The notes under the pieces: generated by a model
Databases searched by the model: none
Seen by the model: the letters and a program-made list of their open reading frames with translations, nothing else
Told to the model about the DNA's origin: nothing
Source: Blastocystis sp. Blastoise
Taxonomy: Eukaryota > Sar > Bigyra > Opalinata > Blastocystidae
Assembly (NCBI GenBank): GCA_039096225.1
Contig: JBBPEB010000021.1
Coordinates: 310,001 to 374,000 of the forward strand
DNA: 64,000 nucleotides
Direction: 5' to 3'
In this document: positions 1-31,833 of the stretch, in pieces
How positions within the stretch are numbered: position 1 is the stretch's first letter
How the letters are laid out: each line of letters opens with the position of its first letter
Program-made: the position numbers and the translations under genes

Positions 1-1647
1 GACAATTCCCATTCTGAATGCTTTAATAGTAGCAGGACAGGAAGAAGAAAGAGACGGCATATCTGTTAACTGAAGTAACTATATATAGGCATATATATAT
101 ATTGATAGAATAAAAATTTATTATTCATATAAATAATATATATATATAAGAAGAAGCATATAAAATACATAAAAATGGAGACAATATAATAATATTCATA
201 ATAATATCATAATAATATTCATAATAATAGTCATAATAATATTCATAATAATATTCATAATAATATCATAATAATATTCATAATAATAGTCATAATAATA
301 TTCATAATAATAGTCATAATAATAGTCATAATAATATTCATAATAATAATACATAATAATATTCATAATAATATTCATAATAATATTCATAATAATATAC
401 ATAATAATATTCATAATAATATTCATAATAATATACATAATAATATTCATAATAATATTCATAATAATATTCATAATAATATACATTATATCTTGCTTTA
501 AATAGAGAATCTAGCGAATGTGACGTAATAGGTTTAGATAAAAGAGATAATTGTGTTTCTACATGTGATTCAATTGTGTTTTTCTGCTCTGTTTTGATAT
601 GTTTAGAATATAATAATGAAGATACAGTTACTTCTAATCTCTAAATATATATGTAAATAAAAAAATATTATCAGTAAATAGAAATAAATATTTATATATC
701 ATAATACTTATTTCAATATTATATATATAGAATTATTATTATTATTATTATTATATATACCTGTACAAGTAATTCTTTACGAAGAGAAGCATCCAGACAC
801 ATTTTATTATTAATAGTATTTAAATAAGAAACCATTTTTGGTGTGATTTGTGAAGAATCTATTAAATATCTATTCATTCTCTATAATTATATATTTTGAT
901 TATCACAAATATATTTTTTAAATTATATAAAAACCATATTCAGTTATTATTATTAGTTTATATCTATATATACATCAAGTTGTGTGAATATAGTATATAA
1001 TATAGAATTCTCGTCTATTTTGCCATTAGGAATATCGGAAGAAGACATCAAAAAGAATTGTAAAGATTGAATCTATATATAAATAAATAAATTTATATAT
1101 ATATATATAATCTAAAACACCTCTTTTTATCATTTTTTTTCTTATTTAAAAAAAAAATAACACAAAATATATATTTTTTAAATTAAAATAATATAAATAT
1201 ATTAAATATATACTAGATTATTAACAGTATTCACTTTCTTTATTTCTTCTTCTTTCACTTTAGAAACATTTTGAGAGATAATAGAAACCTGTAATTCTCC
1301 TGTAAGAAAATCAAGTAATTCGCATCGATTTCTAAAGGAATCAGTTGTATTCTCAATAAAACTATACACATTAAAGTAAATAAATATTTTTTATTATTTA
1401 GTGAATCATTATACCCTCTTTCTAATGCAAAGAAGAGTGGATCTGATAGAGCCTGCTGTGATTCTTTATCATCTAAACATTCAAAAAGACAAATCTTGGT
1501 AACAAGTTTCGCAACAATTTCATCAAAGATATCAATAGATTTCATCGTATTAGAAAGTAAATCATCGCAATTAAAGAAACAATCCTTTAGTTTCATACTT
1601 TCAAAACGTACAATCGTATCCTCTAGTATCTGTCTGCAAATTTCCAT
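1..1647 (-). CDS. Uncharacterised helical protein, partial (3' end beyond window)
   Basis: Six exons join in phase on the minus strand: 1415-1647, 1214-1361, 974-1072, 761-880, 485-640 and 1-78. They give 278 residues with no stop, so the C-terminus lies left of the window. The first junction rebuilds a glycine codon (GG|T); every later junction is phase 0 with GT..AG ends. The start is the ATG giving MEICRQILEDTIVRFE. The protein is rich in Leu, Ile, Ser and charged residues and looks alpha-helical, with no zinc-binding pattern, signal peptide or membrane segment. I do not recognise the family. A HEAT-like or trafficking-complex subunit is only a guess from the helical look. The exon chain is convincing; the function is unknown. 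Confidence 0.75.
185..484. repeat. Minisatellite inside the last visible intron
   Basis: About 300 bases of a degenerate 9-12-base unit, ataatattcat, with variants carrying tagtcat or atacat. It fills most of the intron between exons 5 and 6 of the left-edge gene. It produces a long Met/Asn/Ile/Tyr open frame by chance and has no coding meaning. Confidence 0.9.
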
Positions 1648-1870
1648 CTTTATTTTTTATTTATTCATATAAACTACGAAAGTATCTAAATACAGATAGT
1701 CTTTTCTTGAAGACACCTTTATCAAAGCAAGTATCGTGGTAATAAGAAGAAATGATCCGATTCTCAATAAATATCCACGGTTTTAGACAAAACTCATTTT
1801 CACCAATATTTTTTTGATTTATTGTATATTTTTTCTTTGGTCACTATTCTGTCTTCTTATTTATTTATCA
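1648..1870. promoter_or_regulatory. Shared divergent promoter interval
   Basis: These 223 bases separate two head-to-head start codons, the left-edge gene (-) and the L1-like gene (+). The interval is less AT-monotonous than the introns. I see no clear TATA box or repeated motif, so its promoter role is inferred only from gene layout. Confidence 0.4.
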
Positions 1871-3415
<1,545 letters not shown>

Positions 3416-3733
3416 AGTTCCTATATAATCTTGTTACTTTTTTTTTGTTACTATTATCTGTTTTTTTTAGGTGATCTACTTTTTCTCATTTCACTTTTTC
3501 ATCTATTTTCTATTTGTTCTCTATTTAACATGTTCTGTATTTTGATGTTTTTATTTGATATATCGTTTGTTATCTTAAAGTTTAAATGAGAAAATAAAAG
3601 ACTTTTCAACATTCATACCCTATTCATGATTGTATTTATAAAATGTCTTACAAAATAACGGAAATTCATGATTATTCTCATTCTTAAGAAAAAGCTAGCA
3701 AATAAAAACTATTTTTGTATTAATTACTTGATT

Positions 3734-9335
<5,602 letters not shown>

Positions 9336-10136
9336 ATAAGATGTATATATATATATATATTATTATTATTATTATTGTTATTATTCATTATATATATAGA
9401 TCTTTGCCCTTATTAATCTTTATTTTATTACAGGTAAGTAAATATATATATATATAACTACATATATATATATATTACTTTCATTGTCATATATATATTC
9501 TTTTGTATTCATTATTTATTCTATATTCACATACTATATGTTTCTATATATCAAATAATTATAATACTATATTACTCATAATATATTTATTTCAACAATT
9601 ATTTTTTATATACATACATATATATATAGTTTATTATCCATATTTATATTTCATTCTATTTTTATATATAAGATATATCTTTATATATATCGTTTTATTA
9701 ATTATCTTTTTCGAAGATTTTTCTTTATATATACATATGTATATGTATATCATAATAAAATCGAAGATATTTCTTTGTTTCAACTTTATATATATATATA
9801 TACTTTTATGATTAATTTCAATTATCTTTTTTTTTAATATTGTTTTGTTTTTCTATTAAGAATAGTCCGTTATTGTAAAACAAGATTTAATATAAAACAC
9901 ACAATGAATACTTTAAACATATTCATATATATAAAAACCAAAATATATATATATAATAGTTATCATATATAATATATACACTAATATATATAATATATAA
10001 ATAATATTAATTCTATAATTTAATTAATAAAAAAAGAAACACTAAATAAATATATAAATATATATATATATATAGAAAATAAAAACAAGAAAACAAAACA
10101 TGACTTTATCTCACAAATAACCACGGTAATTTATAA
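9336..10136. other. Convergent intergenic region, no gene seen
   Basis: About 800 bases of TATA/ATAT-rich DNA between two convergent genes. Open frames here are only low-complexity Tyr/Ile/Phe strings. I see no RNA gene or conserved motif. Confidence 0.7.
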
Positions 10137-11030
10137 TTAATCCATGTCATCTATGGAATTCGCTGCGTTTTCAGGTTCAAGAGTCACTATATATATATAT
10201 ATAAGATTAATAGAATATATAATAATAATTACAAATAATAACATATATATATATATACAATGATCTTCTTCTTTAACTTTTGTGATTTGAATTTCTTCGA
10301 CAATTGGTTTTGATAATAATGGTTCTTCTTCTTCTTCTTTAACTGTATAATCTTCTTCAACTTCAGTGACTTTTACAGAAGAATTTCCATTCGAAGAGTC
10401 TATATATAATAATAATATAGAATAACATATATATAATAATATAGAATAATATAGAATAATATTTATAGAATAATATAGAATAACATATATATATATATAT
10501 ATATATACCACTATTATTTATATCTTTTTCGAATCGTTCTGGATTTAATAGCAGCATTCCCATCCCGCCAATAACTAAAAATCCCGCTATTCCTATCTAT
10601 ATATATATTTATATAGATTTCTATTATTTGTTATTTTTTATATTAATTATTATAATATATGTATGATTTTTGAAATAAACATAATTCGTATTACTATACT
10701 ATATTATATATATATACAGCAATATCTGCAATAATAGCAATCCATAATAATCGAATTCTCCATCCTCCAATCACTTTACAGAGAATATAATACTTAAACA
10801 CCGACCCAAATACCATGCCAATTCCCGCGAAACAACTACTCTGAATATCAGCTATATCATGCTATATATATATATATATATATAGAAAAAGAGAGAGAAA
10901 GAAGAACATAGAAGATTCAGTAATAATTATATATAATAGCTTAATTATAATAATAATAATAATAATATATATATATACATCATCAGGATTAGCATACTTT
11001 GTTATATATGCACACATGACTACCTAAAGA

Positions 11031-11088
<58 letters not shown>

Positions 11089-12760
11089 CATAATAATGAG
11101 AGAGAAAACACAAATATATATATATATATATATACAAATTTAATTAATTGAATAAGAAGATAGATCCAAATAGGTAGAATAGCATATATATATGAATAAG
11201 AAACAAGGGTGTCGTGTACTAATGCAATTCTATAAACTGAAAATATCTTACAGATGCTGAAAACAGCATCAGAAAGTGTACTCCAATCGGCTTGTCCAAT
11301 GAATACTCTATGTACATGTAATTATAGACAGTCACGTGGGCATCACGTGATAATCAAGAAGGAATATGAAAATAGCAACAGAAATTATAAAAATAATATA
11401 ATATCAACACAGAAACAATAATTATTATATATAAAAACATATACATAACTATAATATATATATAATAATATTATTTTTCACATACTTGATCAATATAGAG
11501 ACAGTTTCAAGAAGTTCATATATATAATAAGGTATACATGCACGATAAAGAAGCCAGTTCGGGGAGTCCAGCGCAAGACCAATGGATATCACAGATATAT
11601 ATAGAAATATTATACTTATCATACTTATACTATATATATATAGAAATAATAATGAAAATGATATATAAGAAACGTTAAACTAAACGTGTATATATATTTA
11701 TATATATATAAAAATTATAATATATATATATAATTAAATATTAAATAAATCTGTCACAGTCACAATACTCAATAAATAAATAAAAATAATCATATGAAAT
11801 AAAAAAATAATGATATTCAATAAATAAAATATATATACATATCTACAATACTGCTTGTATCATTAAAGAAATCATTATTATTCACATTATCTTCTTCATT
11901 CTCTTCGTTATCACTCGATTTAGCTTTTTGATGTGACATAAGTTTAGTGACAATTAGTGTATATATATAGCTTAGTATACCATAACCATTAATTAAAGTT
12001 AATATAATCATAGCAATAAACACGGGAATTAGAACAGTTGTCCAACTCCAAGAAATATAATTATCTGCTTTTAATCCAAATGTTGCTATATATATATATG
12101 TTTATAATATATATATATCCACTTAAAACTATATTGAATATATATTAAATTTTTAAATATATATAATATATAATATATTAAATTATAAAATATAGACATA
12201 CTAATAAAGTATAATATAGTAATAAATGCAACAATAAAGAAACTAGTGATAAGCAGACGATATTTAAACGGAAGAGAACATAATGCACTAACTGCAGTCT
12301 ATAAATATATATATATATATTAAATAATACGAAGATCTATTTATAAACTTTTAAAAACAATATACATCAGGATCTGTAAACATTGCAGATGGATCATCCA
12401 TAAATTTTATATAATTATAACCATATTTATCATATTGTTCCTAAATGAATAAAAATTAAATATAAAAAATAATTGTACTCTTTTTTTTGCATCTGATAAT
12501 ATCTCATAGGCTTCTTTACATTCTTGAAACTAATGAAAAATATGAGAAAACAGAAATACGAGAAGAAATACTTTAGCTGCTGCTTGTTTATCTCCACCGT
12601 TCTTATCAGGATGATATTTTAATGCAACGCGATAATAAGCTTTCTATATAATGACATAAAAATATACAAATGGAAATTTCTGTGTTGCACTCACTTTTAT
12701 TTGAGAGCTTGTTGCAGTTGGTTCTATTTCAAATAAATCATATAATAGAGTATCTTTCAT
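10137..12760 (-). CDS. Multi-pass membrane J-domain protein (DnaJ-like)
   Basis: Thirteen exons in phase, 463 residues: 12695-12760, 12572-12643, 12479-12529, 12366-12440, 12202-12298, 11839-12085, 11486-11629, 11136-11307, 10979-11023, 10718-10861, 10509-10596, 10259-10399 and 10137-10186. Residues 1-70 form a J domain, starting MKDTLLYDLFEIEPTATSSQ, with the HPD motif at 33-35 and a KKREQYDKYG end. Several hydrophobic spans follow, for example CSLPFKYRLLITSFFIVAFI and VFSICKIFSVYRIALVHDT. The C-terminal tail is rich in Glu and Val. The J domain should stimulate an Hsp70; its N-terminal place before the membrane spans suggests a cytosol-facing co-chaperone of an endomembrane. The exact subfamily is not recognised; it does not look like SEC63 or DNAJC22. 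Confidence 0.82.
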
Positions 12761-13534
12761 TTTTATTTAGTCATAAAGGAGTATACTTTAATTGTTTATA
12801 AAATTAATTTTTAATTTTTTTTTAGATTCTTTAGAATAGGACTTAGAATTCGATCGATTCTTTTTCTTTTTAGTCAGTTTATTCTACGAAAGAAAACTAA
12901 TATACATTCTTTTTTCTATTATTCATTTTTAATTTATCTCTTTGCCACTCAGTAATACTCTAAGATCAAAAAGATTCTCTGGAAAATCAATGAAATGTAA
13001 ATTACTATGAATTCTTCTTGTTTTCTCTTATACAGTGTCTCACATTCTTTCTATATTCCGTATATCTCAAATCTTTAAAGAGACGAGGAAAAGAGTTCCA
13101 TTTTTTTAATTTGTTTTTTTTCTTTCAACAAAAATTTATCATTTTTTTATCGTTTAATTATATATATCACGTTAATATATAAATATATTTCATTATAATC
13201 TTATTTGAGAATATACGAACAAGATAAAAAAAAGTATGTTATTAAGAATATTTGTTCTCCAATAAAATGATGTTTTCAAAATATATGACGAAAGGGACCA
13301 ATATTTTTATGGATATGGGTAATCAATTCGGTTTTTTTAGGGAGAATGAAGAGGAACACAAGATGATTTATTGGATTTAGACCCTATCTCAACAGAATTA
13401 GGTCCACATTATGAATTGGTTCATCCAATAAAATGGTAGAACGAAATTCCCAAAAAAAGAAAAAGAAAAATATCAATGATCTTTCATGTTCATTTCTTGA
13501 TTTTGTAGATAAATACTTGGATAAATAGAAGGGA
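12761..13534. other. Divergent intergenic region with a doubtful small ORF
   Basis: This spacer lies between the J-protein (-) and the ArfGAP (+). At 13267-13439 there is a candidate short gene: an ATG giving MMFSKYMTKGTNIFMDMG, then after a possible tiny intron a protein-like end DLDPISTELGPHYELVHPIK and a stop. No pair of splice sites of normal size joins the two halves cleanly. The same bases hold GGTTCATCCAAT (13418-13429), a 12-mer also found at 32781-32792 in another promoter. Either a small gene or promoter sequence is possible. Confidence 0.35.
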
Positions 13535-14994
13535 ATGAGTTATTTGACTCCTCAGCAAAAGAAGATTCTTGATGGTCTTATGAAGAAGGATTACAATAAG
13601 GTTTGTGCTGATTGTGGTTCTAAGGGTCCTCGATGGGCTTCAGCTACTTTAGGTACATTTATTTGTATTCGTTGTTCTGGTGTACACAGAAATCTTGGTG
13701 TTCATATTTCTTTCGTAAGATCAACAAACCTTGATAGTTGGAAGCCTGAGCATATAAAGAATATGCAAAAATGGGGTAATAAGAGAGCTAATGCTTATTG
13801 GGAATATCATTTACCTAAGGATTATCCTCGTCCTAATGAACAAAGTACTATGGGTGAATTAGAGAAGTTTATTCGTGCTAAATATGAGATGAAGAAGTGG
13901 GCTCGTAGACCTGGTGAAGAACCTCTTCCTGCTGAAACTAAAAAGAGTCCTATGCCTCTTGATGGAAGTGCTACTCCTAAAGCTTCTAAATCTCCTAGAA
14001 AGAGTGTAGAAGAAGAAGAGGAAGAAGAAGAAGATGCTTTTGAAGAAGAAGAAGTTCCTAAAGCTAAACTTAGAAAATCTCAAAGTAGTATGTATAGAAG
14101 TTTTTGTTTTATTTATTATATTATTATTTATTATTATTTTTTTTTTATTTATTTATTATTATTATTATATTATATTTTTTATTTATTATTTATTATTATT
14201 TATTATTATTTATTATATTATTTTTATTATTATTTATTATATTATTTATTATTATTATTATTTTTTAAATTAATTAATTAATTAAATATTTGTTTTATTA
14301 AATAATAAATAAATTATTATAATATATATATATAAAAGTATCTTCCTCTTCTGGTAGAGCTAAATCTTCAAAGTCTCTTCGTTCTACAAAATCATCTAAT
14401 GGTGATGAAGAAGATTTCTTTAATATGTCTCCCGTTCCTACATCTCCTTCTTCTCCTATGTCTCCTATGTCTCCTGTAGAACAACCTACTTCTCCTATGG
14501 ATTTATTAGGTGATTTATCTGTGAATACTCCTAGTCCTGCTAGTAGAAAATCAGAAAATATTATGGATAAAGATAATACTACTTTAAAGGGTAATGCTAA
14601 ACCTACTGCTGCTTCTATTATGGATCTCTATAATACCAGTGCTATGCCTAAATCAATGTCTCCTCAACCTAGTGGTAATGTAATGAATATGAATATGGGC
14701 TATGGTATGCCTCAACAACAACAACAAATGGGCATGAATATGAATATGGGTTATGGTATGCAACAACAACAACCTATGAATATGAATATGGGATATGGTA
14801 TGCCTCAACAATCTATGAATATGAATATGGGTTATGGTATGCAACAACAACAAAGACCTGCTAGTATGGGTATGAATATGAATATGGGTTATGGCATGCA
14901 ACAACAACAAAGACCTGCTAACATGGGCTATGGTATGCAACAATCTATGAATAACCAAAACTCTAATCAAGGCGGTATTCCTTCATTCTTCTAA
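13535..14994 (+). CDS. ArfGAP protein, SMAP-like, with Met/Gln-rich C-terminal repeats
   Basis: Two exons, 13535-14087 and 14339-14994, give 402 residues; the split codon is A|TA. The N-terminus is an ArfGAP domain with the zinc site C24-x2-C27-x16-C44-x2-C47 and the catalytic arginine R52 in SGVHRNLGVHISFVRS, so it should stimulate GTP hydrolysis on an Arf GTPase at Golgi or endosome membranes. Next come a basic-acidic linker with a seven-Glu run, a Ser/Pro segment of repeated SPMSP, and about six copies of a NMNMGYGMPQQQQ-type repeat ending in GGIPSFF. The repeats may act as flexible coat or adaptor-binding tails, as in SMAP and AGFG proteins (inference). Coding GC is higher than in the introns. 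Confidence 0.95.
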
Positions 14995-15744
14995 AGCATA
15001 AAATCTATTCATTATGTGTAATACTATTGAAATTATTTTATTTTTTCTTTCCCTAAATATATATTTATATTTCTGCTTTTTTTTGTACTATTGTATTTTA
15101 TTTTTATGTATTCTTATTCATATTATCTTATCTTGCATTATAGTATAGCGATTTATTATTTTTCTCTTTCTTCTTTGAATTCTCTATAAACGCTTCTCTA
15201 TATAATAATATTTCCTTATTTTCTTTTTGTTTTGTTATGTGTATAGGTGTTTTTTTTTTTTAATTATATTTAATTATTTCTGTTTAATATTTAAAATTAT
15301 CATGTTAAATATTATGAAATTAATGTATATTCTAATAGAAACACTATTCATAACGAATCCTCTCAGTGATCATTCTAGTTTTTATTTAGAATTTTCATTT
15401 CTCTTCATACATATGTCATCTCAATAATTCTTCTATCCTATAGAGACTCTTTTATCTCTTCTAAAACCAATTTAAAACATTTTTTGAATAAATTAAAATT
15501 TTAAAAAATCGCAAATTTCATACATTTTCAGTATATGTCTGAATAATAAAAAATTAAATTCATTCGATGCACTTTTCTTCTTAGTGCAAAAACTCTACTA
15601 TTTTTCTTTACCATAAAAAAACCATTTTATTTCCTTAAAAACAATGAATTTCCCCTGATTCTTTTAAACAATCAAAATCTCCTGATAATTTTTTTTTTTT
15701 CATTTTTTCTATACAATTTTAATTAACTAATAATAAATAGGATT
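14995..15744. other. Intergenic region, 3' of ArfGAP and promoter of giant secreted protein
   Basis: About 750 bases, T-rich, without a convincing gene. A 66-codon hydrophobic frame at 15227-15427 begins in a TTT-rich stretch, has no splice signals worth trusting and resembles nothing. Confidence 0.6.
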
Positions 15745-21893
<6,149 letters not shown>

Positions 21894-21985
<92 letters not shown>

Positions 21986-22212
21986 TAAATTCATTTTATT
22001 TTATATAAATATCTTATATATTTTATTTATCTTTTAATTTCAATATTTCATTTTTATTGTAAAAACATACTCATTCTTCGTTCTCCTTTTAGTTTTGTTC
22101 TTTATATAGATTTGTATCTTATTAACAATACATAAAAAAATTCTTTTTTTTAATAACATAAATCAATCGTATTTTTATTATATATATATACATGAAAGAA
22201 TAATATAAATGA
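21894..22212. repeat. (TA)n run and convergent 3' region
   Basis: A pure TA dinucleotide run of about 87 bases (21896-21982) starts right after the stop codon of the giant gene. The rest of the interval, up to the stop of the convergent WW gene, shows nothing else. Confidence 0.85.
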
Positions 22213-22748
22213 TTATTTAACAATATATTTATTTCCTGCTGCTTCATCTTTTTCAGGCAATGACGTTGAATGTATCTATAATTGAATACATAGAATAATA
22301 ATTTAATAAATAACATACTTGTTGTAAATACATTTTTTCTTCTTCAGTAAGTTGTCTTTCGTTATTTTTCTGATTCTCTTTATTCTTTTTCAATTCATCA
22401 ATCTTCTTCTGACGTTCCTCCATAGCTATTTTATATAAATCACTTTCATTACTAATTATGGAAGCTTCTGGAAAAGTATTTGTGTTATCCATTTGAATAG
22501 GAAGAGAAGATTGATTTGAAGATTGATTGGAACTCATCTAAAGAATGAAAAGATGAAATGGAACTATTGATGAATAACTATGTAACTATTTCTACTTGAT
22601 TATTCACAGTAGGTGCTATACCAAATTCATAATCCCAACGACTCTCATTCCTCATCATATTATAATAATATAGATGACCATCTTGTGTATAATGAGGAGT
22701 CCATATCCCTTTACCTGATTCTGTATCTAAAAAGAATCCATTACTCAT
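22213..22748 (-). CDS. Small WW-domain protein
   Basis: Three exons, 22596-22748, 22319-22537 and 22213-22275, all phase 0, give 144 residues. Residues 14-41 form a WW domain (GIWTPHYTQDGHLYYYN, then ESRWDYEFG): W16 and W38 are the signature tryptophans, with the Tyr triplet in the second strand. The proline usually two residues past the second Trp is replaced, so ligand choice may differ. The rest is a Ser/Gln linker and a Lys/Glu coiled-coil-like helix (EERQKKIDELKKNKENQKNN). Such small WW plus helix proteins are often splicing or transcription adaptors, but no specific function can be named. Confidence 0.8.
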
Positions 22749-23003
22749 TATTAGTAAGATGTTAATAAAACAGATTTTTTTTTGAGAATTTAAACAAAAT
22801 AAAAACAAAACGATAAAACTTTAACATAGATGAAATTTTGAATATTAAAAAGAAGATAAAATCATTTTTGTATATATATTAGAAAGTCATAAACACACAT
22901 CCATCAATGGAAAACAAATAATAATACGTAATTTACAAAAAAAATGAAGAATGAAAAAATACAAATATCTGAGTAATAATAAATATATTTAAACCATCAG
23001 AGT

Positions 23004-28809
<5,806 letters not shown>

Positions 28810-29058
28810 TTTTTCTCTATTTCTTTATATATTATACAATCACAAAAAGTGTTTTTTCAATAATAAAGAAATAAAAGTCTTGATGATTGAAGAGAAATTT
28901 GTGTTTGAAACAAATTCAGAAATAATGTGTGAATCCAGATTAATTTGATGTTTTGAGGAGATTTTCTGAATAAAATCAGGATTCTCTATTTAGAAAAAAA
29001 GGAAGAATATATTTATTTAACAAGAGTTATTTATATAGAAAGTATCAAATACTTAAAT
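28810..29058. promoter_or_regulatory. Shared divergent promoter of RIC1 and RPN3
   Basis: Only 249 bases lie between the two start codons. The interval is A-rich with no TATA box I would defend. A shared promoter is inferred from spacing. Confidence 0.4.
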
Positions 29059-30685
29059 ATGGATTCTGAAAGAGAATTGAAAAAAGCTCAAATATATAAA
29101 GCTAAACAAAATATTGTTTATGAAGCTTTGAAAAAGAACATTGAATTAGTCAAACAAGCTGAAGAAGAAAATGACCATACACTTGTCATGAGAGCTCTTC
29201 TCTTTACTCCTGAATTAGAAAGAATATATCGTTAAATACTCTTAATATCGTATTATCAAAGTGTCTCAAGGATGAAAATGCATGCAAATCATATTATTTG
29301 AATACCCTAAAGGATTACATACAAGTATTTCTTGATATTTATTTTCTAGTTTTTTAAATATTATATATATATATATATATTTGTTATAGACTGAAGAGAA
29401 TTCATTTTCAGAAATCAGTGAATATGAATTATCTACTGTGAATGTCTATTTAGGCAATATCCTTATTTATATATTATTCAGAGATCAATATTATCAACAA
29501 GCTTATGAAACTACATTATATATATTAAATAATTATAAAGATATTCATACACATACAATGAATATATTACTTGCCAGAACCGTGGGAATCTATAGTATTA
29601 TAGCCAAGAAAGTAGAAAATGGATTCAATAGAGAGTATATAGATAGTATTATTATTATTATTATTATTATTATAAATATAATAATTATTTATAAAAATTA
29701 TTAATATATGTTCTCTATAGATATGTATTTTCCTTATATCGTAATGCATGTTTATTTAATAATATTATTGGACAAGTATATATATATATATATATAATAA
29801 TAATTACTCTATATGAATTATTAAATAGAAATCTATTCATAACTATATATATAGGCATCTCTCTACAATTTAATATTATCCATGTATATATATAATAAAG
29901 AATATGAAGCTGCTGCTACTTTCATTCAAAGATCTCATTTTCCCGCGGATATTAGCGATAAACAATATGTAAGATATCTCTATTATAAAGGTATATTGTC
30001 ATTTATTATGAATATATTCTTATATAATCAAAACTCGCATGGTTATTCTTATTATTTATTATTTAATATGTATATATATAGGATTAATTGAATGTGTTCA
30101 ATTAGAATACACTCATAGCAGTGAATCTCTTCAACAAGCTCTTCGTTATATAGATGGAAAACAATATCTCGGAATTCAAACTAAAATCCATCAAATATAT
30201 ATATTAGTTCAGTTATTGATGGGAGATATTCCAGATAGAAATATATTTAATATATATATAAATACACCCTATCTCTCTCTTCTCTCTCCTTATTATTATC
30301 TTACACAAGTATAGAATTTATTATTATTTTATTTATTTTATGTATAATATTTATTATATTTATTTTATTTATTATATTTATTATATTTATTATATTTATT
30401 ATATTATCTCTTATTATTACTAATAGTTCTATATATATATATATATAGATTGTACGTACAGGGGATGTTCATGGTTTTTCTTCTTTATTTAATAAATATA
30501 GTGATATATTTAAACATGATGGTACTTATCATCTTATTCTAAGACTTCGATCGAATGTTCTACGACTTGCTATTCGTCAGATATATATATCATATTCACG
30601 AATATCAATTGAAGAAGTAGCCAATCGTCTTGGAATTACCGCGGAAGACGCTGAATTCATTTGTGCTCGTGTATATATATATATG

Positions 30686-30781
<96 letters not shown>

Positions 30782-31032
30782 TAATATATAGACCATTCGT
30801 GATGGAGTTATTGATGCCGAATTAGATCATGAAAACGGCTATCTTACTTCTAAAGTATATATATATAATCTCTATTCTATCATAATATCATTTCTATTCT
30901 TCATTATAATATATTATATATATATAGGATCAAAGTACAATTCAAATAACAGAATCCCCTCGAATTGGATTCCAGAAACGTATTGAAACGCTTCTTAACA
31001 TTAAACATGAAGTACTCAGAGCTAAACAATAA
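29059..31032 (+). CDS. RPN3: 26S proteasome lid subunit Rpn3 (PSMD3)
   Basis: Eight exons, about 439 residues: 29059-29324, 29390-29634, 29721-29775, 29855-29990, 30082-30308, 30449-30670, 30792-30854 and 30928-31032. The C-terminal half carries the Rpn3 signature: RYLYYKGLIECVQLEYTHSS, LLMGDIPDR, then the PCI winged helix ISYSRISIEEVANRLGITAE with DAEFICARTIRDGVIDAELD and HENGY. It is a scaffold subunit of the regulatory-particle lid. The protein is a little shorter than the yeast and human versions, mostly at the ends. Exon 1 has an apparent one-base loss at 29231-29234: the first frame ends ...ELERIYR then TAA, while the next frame gives LNTLNIVLSKCLKDENACKS and joins exon 2 in phase. RALLFTPELE before and LNTLNIVLSK after both fit the family, so one base is probably missing from the sequence. 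Confidence 0.92.
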
Positions 31033-31269
31033 TATATATATATATAATGTCTTTATATATATGAATGGATATCATCTTTTTTATAATTAATATATATGAT
31101 TATTCAAATGTTTGCTTTATTTTTATATAATAAATAGTTATAACTTATATCCTAAACACTTTCTGTTATCTATTTTTCAATAATTTACTTTTAAAAAGGT
31201 GTGTATTTATTCAATAGTAACTAATAAATATAATGAGAATAATAACAAAACAGAATAGAAGATGTGCAA

Positions 31270-31748
31270 TTAATAGTTAAGAGGTCTGATATTTGGTTGA
31301 GGTTTCATGAGATATTGTGGTTTAGTGAGATGATGTTGTGTGGTGAGTGATCTCCTGACAGGAGTAGAGAGAGAAGATATTGAGGGTGATCTAGAGAGAG
31401 ATGTTGGTGTAGATATAGGACGATTATGAAGAGCAACAGTTGCAGAAGGAGATGTGATAGGAGCTAGAAGATAAGGAATGTAGTCATATGAATAGAGATA
31501 ATAAAATTAAAATACTCCAAGATTATATATGTAGAAAGAAAATATTATGTAAATGTATTTATATTTATATATATACTTCTTGTGAATGGATTGGAACGAT
31601 TGTGTGAAGGTGTTTCTCGTTGATGACCTTGTTCGGAGTAATTAGAATACCGTTGAGGTTGAGTGGGGGTCATAGCACGTGATGGAGACTGATATGCAGG
31701 TTTGATTTCTCCAGAGAGTCCAGGAGTACGGGGTCTGTTTAAGTTCAT
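31270..31748 (-). CDS. Ser/Thr/Pro-rich small protein, or 3' exons of the RING gene
   Basis: Two exons, 31577-31748 and 31270-31463, joined at A|CT, give 121 residues from the ATG of MNLNRPRTPG. The sequence is basic and rich in SP and TP sites (TPGLSGEIKPAYQSPSRAMT, then SLSRSPSISSLSTPVRRS), so it is likely disordered and a possible kinase target. It lies 85 bases downstream of the stop of the RING gene on the same strand. ZIP3/HEI10-like proteins often have such tails, so these exons may belong to that gene. I could not find a GT donor that joins them in phase. Confidence 0.55.
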
Positions 31749-31833
31749 GCGTGAAAAAGATGTGTATAGTTAAGTATATATATAATAATTATAATAATAA
31801 ATAGAATATTAATAATAGAAGTATATATATATA

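Noticed and set aside
185-484. CRISPR-like array
   Set aside because: The 9-12-base units are contiguous and degenerate without unique spacers, and the context is a eukaryotic intron.
14653-14970. His/Ile/Leu-repeat frame on the minus strand
   Set aside because: It is the shadow of the Met/Asn/Gln repeats of the ArfGAP gene, whose frame is supported by a conserved domain.
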